DNA of 17,118 nt from Syntrophaceae bacterium UBA5764 (GTDB taxonomy: Bacteria; Desulfobacterota; Syntrophia; Syntrophales; Smithellaceae): the NCBI GenBank assembly GCA_002418825.1, contig DIEW01000049.1, positions 53,296 through 70,413 of the forward strand, read 5' to 3'. Below, in pieces: positions 1-7,287 of the stretch. The first letter of the stretch is position 1. Each line of letters opens with the position of its first letter. Made by a program: the position numbers and the translations under genes. The notes under the pieces are model-generated. The model saw only the letters and a program-made list of their open reading frames with translations, did no database searches and had not been told where the DNA came from.

Positions 1-287
1 CTCATGGAACATTTTATATCATAGGTGAAATTGGAATCACCGGGGGTATCAATGATGTTTATTTTGTATTTATTCCATTCGACAAAATTTATCGAAGAAC
101 TTATCGATATACGTCTTTTTTGTTCTTCCGGTTCGTAGTCCATGGTCGACGTTCCGTCATCTACCCTTCCCAAACGTTCATTTTTCCCCGAGATGAATAA
201 GAAAGATTCGCAAAGCGATGTTTTTCCCGTTCCTCCGTGACCGACTATCGCTAAATTTCTCAGGGATTTGGATTCATATTTTGCCAT
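1..287 (-). CDS. fusA: Elongation factor G-like GTPase, N-terminal part (runs off window)
   Basis: Only the first 95 codons are present; the gene continues past base 1. The ATG at 287 is preceded by a strong AAGGAGC ribosome site. The translation begins MAKYESKSLRNLAIVGHG and has a P-loop GHGGTGKT at residues 16-23. A switch-like stretch around DYEPEEQKRR follows, then the G3 motif DTPG in the form DTPGDSNF. This matches EF-G, the GTPase that moves tRNAs and mRNA through the ribosome. The GHGGTGKT loop and DTPGDxNF are, from memory, typical of the EF-G paralog group (EF-G-II-like) of deltaproteobacteria and related bacteria rather than of the main FusA of the str operon, which has DTPGHVDF. 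None of the usual str-operon neighbours lies upstream within this window. I see no convincing promoter in 288-441. The GTPase call is firm; the choice between main EF-G and paralog is inference. Confidence 0.85.
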   Translation of the reverse strand, partial: MAKYESKSLRNLAIVGHGGTGKTSLCESFLFISGKNERLGRVDDGTSTMDYEPEEQKRRISISSSINFVEWNKYKINIIDTPGDSNFTYDIKCSM

Positions 288-441
288 GAAAGCTCCTTTC
301 AGAATATCTTTAAAAAAGCGAATTCACTTGAGTGTGCGCATGTTTAGCTTATCCGGCAGGTAAAATCAAGACAATTTTCAAAATATAGACGAGCGAAGGA
401 AGTGATAGAGAATTAAGGGGATTAATTTTTCCGGCAAACAA

Positions 442-2139
442 TTAAAACTTTTTTAAGTATTTTTCGCCCAGGCGCATGGGGAAAAAAATCGCGAAAACAC
501 AAATGATAAAAGCCGTGGAAAAAGAAATAATCAGCCAGAAAATCTGGGTGAAGGAGAGGTTTCTGCCGAGAACATGGGTCATAAAAGCGTAGTAGAGGGG
601 GCCGGCTTCCAGAATGATTACCGCAGCGATCAGGCCGAAAGCGCAAAGCATAAATAAAAGTCCGCCAAAGCTTGTTGCCACGAGCGCGGGATTTTCCGAT
701 TTGAAATCAGGATAGCGGGCTCCCAACCCCACGGCCAGCGCGATAACCGCGGGAACAAGACAAAACATGGTTATTATCGATAAAAACATGATGAAAAAGG
801 TTACATCAAGCAAGATGTTTGATACGATAATCAAAATTTCGGAAATAATCAACAAAGGTATGTAATAGAGAAAAAATTTAATCCACAAAAAGGTTTTAAT
901 TGATACTGGAGCGGCCAGGATTATCCAAAAAGCTTCGCTTTCCATGCTAACCGCGGGAAACACAAAACGAGCGGCAATGGCGGAAAGAACAAAAGCGGCA
1001 AGCCCCATATTCAAGAAGGAAAAAACGTTTTGCAGGTATATAGTTTTAATCGGCGATTTATCCAGGGGCAAAACGGAGAAATTGTAAAGATAAATCACAA
1101 TCAAAGCGCAAATCAAAAAGAGCTGCGGCCATTGCGTGGAATCACGGAAGAAGCTTCTTAATTCTTTGATGGCAAAAGCTTTTGCCGGGCGATTAAGGAA
1201 ATTTAACAAACTGTCCCAATTGCGGCCGCGAAAAGTAAGCGGCGCGAAAAGCCTTTTGGCTGTTGTCTGCGCGCGGGAAAAACCGCGAAAATATAAAACC
1301 CCGGCAACGGATTCGTTGATAAAAAACAAGGTAAAAGCGAAGCTCGCGGAAAGCGAGAGATTGAAGAGCGTTGATTTCCACCGGCCTTTAAGTGCAAAAC
1401 TTATTGTATCCGTTATCCATGTAGTAGGCAGGAATGGAGAATCAAGCGCCTGCATTGTGTTTAAGTACTTGACAACGGAAGCAAACGTTTCCGGGTTGAC
1501 CAATTGCTCCGGCCTGATCATTCGCAAAAAGAGAACAAGTAATATCGCCAGAGCGACACCCATCACGACAAAAAAAACGCGTATTTTTCCCGCCGGTAGA
1601 ATTGCCGCTCCCAGCATCACGAGGATACTGCTTATTCCTGCCGCCATAGCGCATAAAATAATAATTGCGCACACCGCAATCAGATAAAATCCGGCACCAG
1701 CAGAATAAATGATACCGTAGGATAAAAAAACAGGCATGCTGAATAAAATAACCATCCACGAGGAATCAAACGCGCCGCTTATCCATCTCGAAAGAAAAGT
1801 ATCTCCGGATGAAACCGGCAATGAATGAAGCAGGGGCAAGTCCCGGCTTAAATACAAGTGCGAAAGGCTGTTGATGATGTTGCTGAAAAGCAACAGCGCG
1901 AAAAATGTTATTACCATCATGGAGAGAAGTTTCATGGCAAGAATATCGCCGAAATCTTCCACGCTGTTAAAATAGTTAAGAACACGGGAAAAAATAACAA
2001 AAGCACCAATCCAGAAAATAAGGCCTATTATAGCGAACATAAAAATTCGCCACCAGTTATTGCCTTTTTTCCCAGGCCTGATGCCGATACTGCTGGAAAG
2101 CATCCGCGGTTTTAATAATAATGGCAGAACATTTTTCAT
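442..2139 (-). CDS. Putative ABC exporter, integral membrane subunit
   Basis: A 565-residue protein with roughly 12 strongly hydrophobic segments, from about residue 25 to the C-terminus, and no ATPase motif. It is very likely the membrane subunit of the ABC transporter whose ATPase is encoded just upstream. I do not recognise a named family with certainty; the architecture resembles large EcsB/ABC-2-like exporter permeases. An in-frame TTG lies 21 bases further up at 2160 and would give 572 residues. I prefer the ATG at 2139, which leaves 4 bases after the ATPase stop and starts MKNVLPLLLKPRML; neither start has a strong ribosome site. It is the last gene of the transglutaminase-ATPase-permease operon. 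The stop at 442-444 is followed by no clear hairpin terminator. The substrate is unknown. Confidence 0.8.
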   Translation of the reverse strand: MKNVLPLLLKPRMLSSSIGIRPGKKGNNWWRIFMFAIIGLIFWIGAFVIFSRVLNYFNSVEDFGDILAMKLLSMMVITFFALLLFSNIINSLSHLYLSRDLPLLHSLPVSSGDTFLSRWISGAFDSSWMVILFSMPVFLSYGIIYSAGAGFYLIAVCAIIILCAMAAGISSILVMLGAAILPAGKIRVFFVVMGVALAILLVLFLRMIRPEQLVNPETFASVVKYLNTMQALDSPFLPTTWITDTISFALKGRWKSTLFNLSLSASFAFTLFFINESVAGVLYFRGFSRAQTTAKRLFAPLTFRGRNWDSLLNFLNRPAKAFAIKELRSFFRDSTQWPQLFLICALIVIYLYNFSVLPLDKSPIKTIYLQNVFSFLNMGLAAFVLSAIAARFVFPAVSMESEAFWIILAAPVSIKTFLWIKFFLYYIPLLIISEILIIVSNILLDVTFFIMFLSIITMFCLVPAVIALAVGLGARYPDFKSENPALVATSFGGLLFMLCAFGLIAAVIILEAGPLYYAFMTHVLGRNLSFTQIFWLIISFSTAFIICVFAIFFPMRLGEKYLKKF

Positions 2140-2143
2140 ATTT

Positions 2144-2869
2144 TTATGCTTCGTTAACAAGGGCCAGAAATACTTCTTCCAGTTTTGCTTTTTGTGTTTG
2201 CGCTGCTGAATTTAATTCATCCATGGTTCCCTGTGCCACAAGGTTCCCTTTATGGATAACGCCAATTCTATCGCACAAATCCTCGGCAATGCTTAATGTA
2301 TGAGTGGAAATAAAAATCGCGACATTTTTTACCGCCAGGTCTTTGAATATATCTTTCACCATGCGCACGGCTGAGGGATCAAGCCCGACCATAGGCTCAT
2401 CAACAACAAGGACTTTCGGATCGTGCATCAGCGCGGCGGCAATAATTAATCTTTGTTTCATGCCGTGTGAGTAGGCTTCGATAATTTCATTGGCCCAATC
2501 CCAAAGGGCGAATTGGCGCAACAGATCGTCTGACCGCTGGCGCACAGTTTTCGCGTCAACTTCGTAGATATCGGCGATAAATTTCAGAAACTCAGCTCCG
2601 GTAAGCTTTTCGTAAAGAAATGGCCTGTCCGGAACAATTCCAATAATTTTTTTGACGGCTACCGGGTTTTCTTTCATGTCCATGCCGTCAATTATAATTT
2701 TACCGGACGAAGGTTCAACAATACCAGCCATCATGCGGATGGTGGTTGTCTTCCCCGCACCGTTCGGGCCGATAAATCCGTAAATTTCGCCAGGAGAAAC
2801 ATGCAAAGAGAGATTATTTACGGCAACAGTTGTGCCGAAGTCTTTGGTAAGATTTATCAGGTCAATCAT
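2144..2869 (-). CDS. ABC transporter ATP-binding protein
   Basis: A 241-residue ABC ATPase that powers a transporter at the cytoplasmic face of the membrane. Visible motifs in order are Walker A GPNGAGKTT (residues 34-42), signature YSHGMKQR (133-140), Walker B VLVVDE (153-158) with the catalytic Glu at 158, the D-loop GLDP, and the switch His at 190 in ISTH. The Q-loop position reads IVPDRPFLYEKLT, with Asp81 where many ABC proteins have Gln. From memory this is common in EcsA/NatA-like exporter ATPases, so it is not evidence of inactivity. The start codon overlaps the stop of the transglutaminase gene by 8 bases, and the stop lies 4 bases before the permease start. This indicates a co-translated operon. 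The ATPase assignment is certain; export of an unknown substrate is inferred from the family. Confidence 0.95.
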   Translation of the reverse strand: MIDLINLTKDFGTTVAVNNLSLHVSPGEIYGFIGPNGAGKTTTIRMMAGIVEPSSGKIIIDGMDMKENPVAVKKIIGIVPDRPFLYEKLTGAEFLKFIADIYEVDAKTVRQRSDDLLRQFALWDWANEIIEAYSHGMKQRLIIAAALMHDPKVLVVDEPMVGLDPSAVRMVKDIFKDLAVKNVAIFISTHTLSIAEDLCDRIGVIHKGNLVAQGTMDELNSAAQTQKAKLEEVFLALVNEA

Positions 2870-4334
2870 ATTTTGCGGATAGAACCTCCAGTTTTATTTT
2901 TCCCATTACTCCGAGCAAATTGAGATGAACGCCACCTTCACCGCGGGTCAGGCGAATATGGGTTACGTCAGCCGGTATCTGACTAAAAACGGAGTCAACG
3001 GTAATCCAATTTCCCGCGTAGGCAAGGTTCCAGGCATGATAATAAAAGCGCCCATTTTGATAAAATAATCCCGCTTCGATTTGCGCGGGAACACCGGCGG
3101 CACGCAGTAACGCCGCGGTCAGAACCGCGTGTTCGTTGCAATCTCCCATTTTATTATTGAGCACCTCCAGAGCGTTGGGTACAGATAGTACAGGAGTTTT
3201 TTTGATATTCGCGTACACCCATCGGACAATTTTTTCTGTTTTTTGAAGATGGCTGTCGGACGGGCGCACAATTTTTCGCGCCTGTGATTTAATTTGCTCG
3301 TGGTCGGATTGCACCAGAGGCGTCGGCTCCAGATACCGGCGATTATTTTCCTGAATGTCAAAATTATGAGTAACTTTTTCAAAGAGGTTTTCTTTTGTTA
3401 TGGTTAGAATCTTTTGGGCGAATACCTGACGCCCTCCGTTCAAAAATAAAGGCGTATCGCGAATCCCGTCGATTTTTATTTTTATCTCGCTTAATTTTTC
3501 CGGTTCGTTTATTTTTATGTTGGATTTCAGCGAGGCAAGCTGCGCGAAATCAACATCGGCCACCACGGGCATATCTTCAGCGGCTTTTTGCGGACTGACT
3601 TTTTCCATGGAAAGTCCCAGAAGGCCGGTTTCCTTCAGAACCTCTCCATCATTATTGAGCCAGGCGCAGTTTTTTGCTCCCATGAAATCGGCGCAGAATT
3701 TCCGTGTTAAAATGCGTTTGCCCATGATGGGAATTATTTCGTCACTCTCACGGCTTACTTTGATTTTGCGCATGCCGCTTGTGGAAGGATCAAAGATGGT
3801 AAAATCACGCGAGGCGTCCATTTCGAGACCGACAATAAAAGCTGCCTCGTATATATTGCCGCTTATATATGGAATATCTTTCAGCGGTATTTCGCTTTTT
3901 TGCTGAGAAGATGGCTGTCCTGTAAACAGAATAAGCTTGTCATCGGTTACGTAACCACGAGCTTTAAAACTGAACAGGCTGGAATTTAGTTCAAAATTGA
4001 AAGATGAGAAACTCATATCGGGGTTAAGTTCTGTTTCCGTTTTCAGGTGAAGTACCTGGGTGGCTCCCAGAGTGGCAAGCTGCATCGTCACATTTTCCTG
4101 AGTCTGCATCTTTCCTGTTTCCAGGATAATGAATTGGCGGTGGATGACGCCTATTTTTTTGTCTTTCTGATATATATTCATCCAGCTTTCCGCGGGGCGT
4201 TCAATGGTCGTTTTTTTTATAGAAGCCACGGGCACGGTGTCTTTGACAAAAAGTTCAGTTCTTATGATTAGAAGTATCAGAAAAACAATGCCGAAAAATA
4301 TTCCGTAAATAACGGGAAACTTTATTTTGCTCAT
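2862..4334 (-). CDS. Membrane-anchored transglutaminase-like protein
   Basis: A 490-residue protein with one N-terminal membrane segment (about residues 7-25, rich in Ile, Leu and Phe) after a short basic start MSKIK. This suggests a type II anchor with the bulk outside the cytoplasm. The C-terminal part is a transglutaminase-like (papain-fold) domain with a plausible Cys-His-Asp triad: Cys399 in GDCNEHA, His433 in YYHAWN and Asp447 in TVDSVF. The middle region (about 30-330) is not recognised. Such domains can act as cysteine proteases, peptide cross-linkers or amidases; which applies here cannot be told. The reading frame extends 20 codons upstream to a TTG at 4394, but that codon lies within the -35 box of the operon promoter. 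The ATG at 4334 is therefore the start I choose. It is the first gene of the operon with the ABC ATPase and permease. Confidence 0.8.
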   Translation of the reverse strand: MSKIKFPVIYGIFFGIVFLILLIIRTELFVKDTVPVASIKKTTIERPAESWMNIYQKDKKIGVIHRQFIILETGKMQTQENVTMQLATLGATQVLHLKTETELNPDMSFSSFNFELNSSLFSFKARGYVTDDKLILFTGQPSSQQKSEIPLKDIPYISGNIYEAAFIVGLEMDASRDFTIFDPSTSGMRKIKVSRESDEIIPIMGKRILTRKFCADFMGAKNCAWLNNDGEVLKETGLLGLSMEKVSPQKAAEDMPVVADVDFAQLASLKSNIKINEPEKLSEIKIKIDGIRDTPLFLNGGRQVFAQKILTITKENLFEKVTHNFDIQENNRRYLEPTPLVQSDHEQIKSQARKIVRPSDSHLQKTEKIVRWVYANIKKTPVLSVPNALEVLNNKMGDCNEHAVLTAALLRAAGVPAQIEAGLFYQNGRFYYHAWNLAYAGNWITVDSVFSQIPADVTHIRLTRGEGGVHLNLLGVMGKIKLEVLSAKYD

Positions 4335-4350
4335 AGGCGGGAAACCAGAA

Positions 4351-4377
4351 AATCTATATGGGGATATTATATAGATT
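4351..4377. repeat. Perfect 9-bp inverted repeat over the -10 box (candidate operator)
   Basis: AATCTATAT at 4351-4359 and its exact reverse complement ATATAGATT at 4369-4377 are separated by 9 bases. The arms flank the -10 hexamer (4366-4371), one of them overlapping it, and cover the predicted transcription start. A dimeric repressor bound here would block RNA polymerase. The arms are AT-rich, so chance occurrence is not excluded; the position is what makes it notable. Confidence 0.5.
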
Positions 4378-4394
4378 AGACAGGAAAGAGTCAA
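4366..4394 (-). promoter_or_regulatory. Sigma70-type promoter of the transglutaminase/ABC operon
   Basis: On the minus strand, TTGACT (bases 4394-4389) is followed by exactly 17 bases and then a perfect TATAAT (4371-4366). Transcription would start near 4359, about 25 bases before the ATG at 4334. The next A/T-rich bases form part of an inverted repeat (separate entry). The fit to the sigma70 consensus is excellent, and the position also settles the start codon of the first gene. Confidence 0.8.
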
Positions 4395-4694
4395 CGGCAG
4401 AGGATTTCATTGTATAATAACAGAATAATAAAAACGGCCATTTTCAGCGGCGTTGTTTCCGGTTAAGATTTTGCTTCCGCGAACATTTTTTTACCGCCAA
4501 CAAAATTATCATTGATAAATAATGATTTATTTTTTGTATCACTTATAAAAAGGTCGTAAGAAGGTAAATTTTGCCTGCAGATAAAATTAATATTTTTTAT
4601 TGTAGTGAAAAGCGGGGCAAAAAATACAGACTGAATTTATTGTGAAAGTGTTTCTAATAAAAAAGTTTAAATCTTTTGCAACTTCAAAGATTTA
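4395..4694. other. Divergent AT-rich intergenic region without a gene
   Basis: This lies between the outward-facing promoters of the minus-strand operon and of psd. It is AT-rich with many A and T runs and contains no open reading frame I can support. A small inverted repeat, ATCATT-N7-AATGAT (4508-4526), overlaps a second one, TTATCA-T-TGATAA (4506-4518). Both are AT-rich and may be chance. I see no tRNA, riboswitch or terminator. Confidence 0.5.
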
Positions 4695-4723
4695 TTGACA
4701 AGTGTAACCAATTAATATATCAA
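4695..4723 (+). promoter_or_regulatory. Candidate promoter of psd-pssA
   Basis: A perfect -35 box TTGACA (4695-4700) is followed by 17 bases and TATCAA (4718-4723); TATATC at a 15-base spacing is an alternative -10. Transcription would start near 4730, leaving about 30 bases before the ATG at 4760. It lies downstream of the TTG at 4676 and so argues against that longer start. Confidence 0.55.
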
Positions 4724-4759
4724 AAAACTCCACTTTTGAAGGAAAGATATAAAAAATAT

Positions 4760-5401
4760 ATGAAGCACGAAAGCATCATTGCCCACGAAGGATATCCTTT
4801 CATTATTTTTTCAATTATTATTACTGTTTTTATGGCTTTTTTGGGTATTGCCTGGCTGACAATCCTGCTTTTCCTGGTTACGGTTTTTGTTGTTTGTTTT
4901 TTTCGTAATCCGGAAAGATATTTTGAAGAGAAGGAAAAAGTCGTAATTTCGCCAGCGGACGGTAAGGTGATAAAAGTGGAAGATGTTGAATTGAGCGGCA
5001 TTATATCCGGTAAATTCAAGAAGATAAGTATTTTTATGAATATCTTTAACGTGCACGTTAATCGTGCTCCTTACAGCGGGAAAATTGAGGCAGTAAACTA
5101 CCATGAGGGAAAGTTTATTGCTGCCAATCTAGACAAGGCATCCGAGGATAATGAGCGCAATGAAGTTATGATTCGCACCGAAGACGGACGCGTAGTTTGG
5201 GTGGTGCAAATAGCAGGGCTTATTGCTCGTCGTATTGTTTCCTGGGTGAATGTTGGTATGACGATTAAAAAAGGAGAACGTATTGGAATTATTTGCTTTG
5301 GTTCGCGTCTCGATGTTTATTTGCCGAGCGATTCTATGATTAAAGTAAAACTGCAGGACAAAGTCAAAGCAGGACAGTCGCCTCTTGGTTATTTGTCATG
5401 A
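4760..5401 (+). CDS. psd: Phosphatidylserine decarboxylase proenzyme
   Basis: Makes phosphatidylethanolamine from phosphatidylserine at the inner membrane. The 213-residue protein begins MKHESIIAHEGYPF, followed by two hydrophobic segments (about residues 12-48). The catalytic core contains SPADGKV and the histidine-rich NIFNVHVNRAP. Near the C-terminus is ICFGSRLDV. In this short Psd class the Ser of FGS (Ser182) becomes the pyruvoyl cofactor by self-cleavage, giving a beta chain of 1-181 and an alpha chain of 182-213. The frame is open from a TTG at 4676 (28 more residues). The ATG at 4760 matches the usual N-terminus and length of the family and follows the candidate promoter and a GAAGGA ribosome site at 4738-4743 (spacing somewhat long). 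The stop overlaps the pssA start as ATGA, so the two steps of the pathway are co-translated. Confidence 0.93.
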   Translation: MKHESIIAHEGYPFIIFSIIITVFMAFLGIAWLTILLFLVTVFVVCFFRNPERYFEEKEKVVISPADGKVIKVEDVELSGIISGKFKKISIFMNIFNVHVNRAPYSGKIEAVNYHEGKFIAANLDKASEDNERNEVMIRTEDGRVVWVVQIAGLIARRIVSWVNVGMTIKKGERIGIICFGSRLDVYLPSDSMIKVKLQDKVKAGQSPLGYLS

Positions 5402-6168
5402 ATAAAGAATCTTCTCTAAAAAATATTCGGATTAAAAAAGGCATTTATGTCTTGCCTAATCTTATTACTACCGCAGGACTTTTTGCCGGCTTTTATTCTA
5501 TTGTTGCTTCGTTGAAAGAAAACTTTGTTGTTGCCGCGGTGGCTATTTTAGCTGCCGCCGTTTTTGACGGTTTGGACGGTCGCATTGCCCGTTTTACCAA
5601 CACGGCGAGCAAGTTCGGGGCGGAGTATGATTCGCTGTCCGACGTTATTGCTTTTGGTGTGGCCCCGGCTTTTCTTGCTTATAATTGGGCGTTGTCTTTT
5701 TACGGAAAAGGGGGATGGATTGCCGCTTTTTTGTTTGTGCTTTGCGGCGCGTTGCGTTTAGCCCGTTACAATATACAGATTGGCATAATTGAAAGCAAAG
5801 TTTTCAACGGTTTGCCCATTCCGGCGGCGGCTTCTGTTGTGGCCACGACAGTTCTCTTTTTTGACTATGCCGGAATAGAAGGAAAATTTCATGATCCTTC
5901 CATGCTGATTTTTGTCCCCGTACTTTCTATTCTTATGGTCAGTAATATCAAGTATTACAGTTTCAAGGATTTGAAGCTTTTTGCGCGCAAACCTTTCATT
6001 ACTTTTTTCTTATTGGTTCTGGTGCTGATAATCGTGGCGACAATACCTGTAATTTCGGCATTTGTAGCGATGACCGGTTACGCAATTTCCGGTCCCATTT
6101 GGTGGATGTTTAAATTCAGTCAGCAAAAGCACCATAAAGCCAAAGAAAAAAAAGCAAATATTATTTAA
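5398..6168 (+). CDS. pssA: CDP-diacylglycerol--serine O-phosphatidyltransferase
   Basis: Joins CDP-diacylglycerol and serine to give phosphatidylserine, the substrate of the Psd encoded immediately upstream. The 256-residue protein is an integral membrane enzyme with several hydrophobic segments. It carries the full CDP-alcohol phosphatidyltransferase signature: Asp57, Asp60-Gly61, Ala64-Arg65, Gly74, Asp78 and Asp82 (DGLDGRIAR, then FGAEYDSLSD). These Asp residues bind the metal ions and the last acts as base. The C-terminus is strongly basic (HHKAKEKKAN). The start ATG overlaps the psd stop by 4 bases. Substrate specificity for serine is inferred from the psd pairing and overall similarity; phosphatidylglycerophosphate synthase is less likely. 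Confidence 0.93.
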   Translation: MNKESSLKNIRIKKGIYVLPNLITTAGLFAGFYSIVASLKENFVVAAVAILAAAVFDGLDGRIARFTNTASKFGAEYDSLSDVIAFGVAPAFLAYNWALSFYGKGGWIAAFLFVLCGALRLARYNIQIGIIESKVFNGLPIPAAASVVATTVLFFDYAGIEGKFHDPSMLIFVPVLSILMVSNIKYYSFKDLKLFARKPFITFFLLVLVLIIVATIPVISAFVAMTGYAISGPIWWMFKFSQQKHHKAKEKKANII

Positions 6169-6205
6169 TATATTAAAGCAATTGCTGAAAAAGCAGTGAG
6201 AGAAT

Positions 6206-6763
6206 ATGCGCATTACTGGAGGTGATTTTAAAGGCAGGACGTTATTTTTTCCCAAGGGTGTCAAAGAGAGGCCAACGTCTGATTTTTTAAGACAAGCGCT
6301 CTTTAATTTATTGCCGCCTGTAGCCGGCAAAAACTTTTTGGATCTTTTTTCCGGTTCAGGCAGTGTCGGTCTGGAGGCCGCCAGCCGGGACGCATGTCAT
6401 GTATTTCTGATGGAAAAAAGCAGGAAACTATCCGGCGTTATCAGGAAAAATATACAGGCCCTGTCTTTGAATCAAAAGTGCACGGTAATCAATGTTGATG
6501 TGGAAGCAGGGTTAAGAAATTTGGCCGGGAAAAATTACTGCATGGATATTGTTTTTGCCGATCCACCGTACAATCGGAATTGGCTGAACATTATATTGGC
6601 ATGTTTGAGCAGATATCGGGTTGTAGATAAAGAGGGAGTAATAGTAATCCAGCATTCGGTAAAAGAAAACTACCGGGAATATTTGCCCGAAAATATTTAT
6701 CAAATTAAACAAAGAAAATACGGTGAAAACGCTTTGACTTTTTTTCAAGGGGAATGGAGATGA
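6206..6763 (+). CDS. rsmD: 16S rRNA (guanine(966)-N2)-methyltransferase
   Basis: Transfers a methyl group from S-adenosylmethionine to N2 of G966 in 16S rRNA. The 185-residue protein starts MRITGGDFKGRTL, the usual RsmD opening, with RPTSD further on. The SAM-binding motif DLFSGSGSVGLEA lies at residues 46-58 and the catalytic DPPY at 119-122, typical of amino-methyltransferases. The gene lies 37 bases after pssA; that gap holds a 10-bp palindrome AGCAATTGCT (6177-6186) but no clear terminator. The rsmD-coaD order is common in bacteria, and here the stop overlaps the coaD start as ATGA. The ribosome site is weak (GTGAGAG). Confidence 0.93.
   Translation: MRITGGDFKGRTLFFPKGVKERPTSDFLRQALFNLLPPVAGKNFLDLFSGSGSVGLEAASRDACHVFLMEKSRKLSGVIRKNIQALSLNQKCTVINVDVEAGLRNLAGKNYCMDIVFADPPYNRNWLNIILACLSRYRVVDKEGVIVIQHSVKENYREYLPENIYQIKQRKYGENALTFFQGEWR
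6747..6753 (+). promoter_or_regulatory. Ribosome binding site deciding the coaD start
   Basis: AAGGGGA lies 6 bases before the ATG at 6760 but directly abuts the ATG at 6754. The spacing favours 6760, which also gives the common ATGA overlap with the rsmD stop. Confidence 0.6.
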
Positions 6764-7284
6764 CACAGGATAAATTTGCCAAAGTAGCAGTATATCCCGG
6801 CACGTTTGACCCCATTACGAACGGGCACGTGGATATTATCAAAAGAGGCGGCAGAATCTTCGATGAAATTATTGTTTTAGTTGCCTATAATCCTGATAAA
6901 TCGGCTCTTTTTACGGTAGAAGAGAGAATAGAGATGATCAGGGAAGCTTTGAAGGAGATTAGAGGAGTGAGAGTAGATTCTTATTCGGGTTTGCTCGTTG
7001 ATTATTTGAAGCTTTCCGGAACAAGTATTATATTACGCGGCATGCGAGCTCTTTCAGATTTTGAGTATGAATTTCAGATGGCCTTGATGAATCGTCGCCA
7101 AACGCGGGAAATTGAAACCGTGTTCCTCATGAGTGGATTTAAGTGGTTTTATACGAGCTCCAAGCTCATCAAAGAGGTGGTAAGTCTAGGGGGGTCGGTG
7201 AAAGCTCTGGTGCCGGATAACGTTCACCAGAAACTTTTGGAAAAGTTCAATGTTCAGCCAAGAGACAACAATAACAGGAGGTAG
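6760..7284 (+). CDS. coaD: Phosphopantetheine adenylyltransferase
   Basis: Catalyses the fourth step of coenzyme A synthesis, adding AMP from ATP to 4'-phosphopantetheine. The 174-residue protein belongs to the nucleotidyltransferase superfamily. The motif YPGTFDPITNGH ends in the catalytic His23 (T/HxGH type), LRGMRALSDFEYE is present, and the ATP-binding SSKLIKEV near the C-terminal third replaces the usual SSS-VKE. An ATG two codons upstream (6754) is in frame; I choose 6760 for the ribosome-site spacing. The length is slightly above the family's usual 160. It sits between rsmD and the aminotransferase gene, 3 bases upstream of the latter's GTG. Confidence 0.95.
   Translation: MTQDKFAKVAVYPGTFDPITNGHVDIIKRGGRIFDEIIVLVAYNPDKSALFTVEERIEMIREALKEIRGVRVDSYSGLLVDYLKLSGTSIILRGMRALSDFEYEFQMALMNRRQTREIETVFLMSGFKWFYTSSKLIKEVVSLGGSVKALVPDNVHQKLLEKFNVQPRDNNNRR
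7276..7281 (+). promoter_or_regulatory. Consensus ribosome binding site for the GTG start of the aminotransferase
   Basis: AGGAGG lies 6 bases before the GTG at 7288, inside the last codons of coaD. It supports the GTG rather than any later ATG as the start. Confidence 0.75.
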
Positions 7285-7287
7285 TTT

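Noticed and set aside
348..374. Minus-strand promoter TTGTCT-N15-GATAAG for the EF-G-like gene
   Set aside because: Both boxes are poor matches and the spacer is short; not strong enough to list.
1136..1687. 183-codon open frame on the plus strand opposite the ABC permease
   Set aside because: It lies wholly antisense to a clear 12-segment membrane protein, its translation is rich in Lys, Arg and Ala without any motif, and it has no ribosome site; it is a shadow frame.
4506..4526. Overlapping small inverted repeats in the divergent intergenic region
   Set aside because: They are AT-rich in an AT-rich region and not placed on a promoter I can recognise, so chance is the simplest explanation.
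4395..4675. Riboswitch or small RNA in the largest intergenic gap
   Set aside because: I found no conserved core, strong GC-containing stem or terminator-like end; the sequence is mostly A and T runs.
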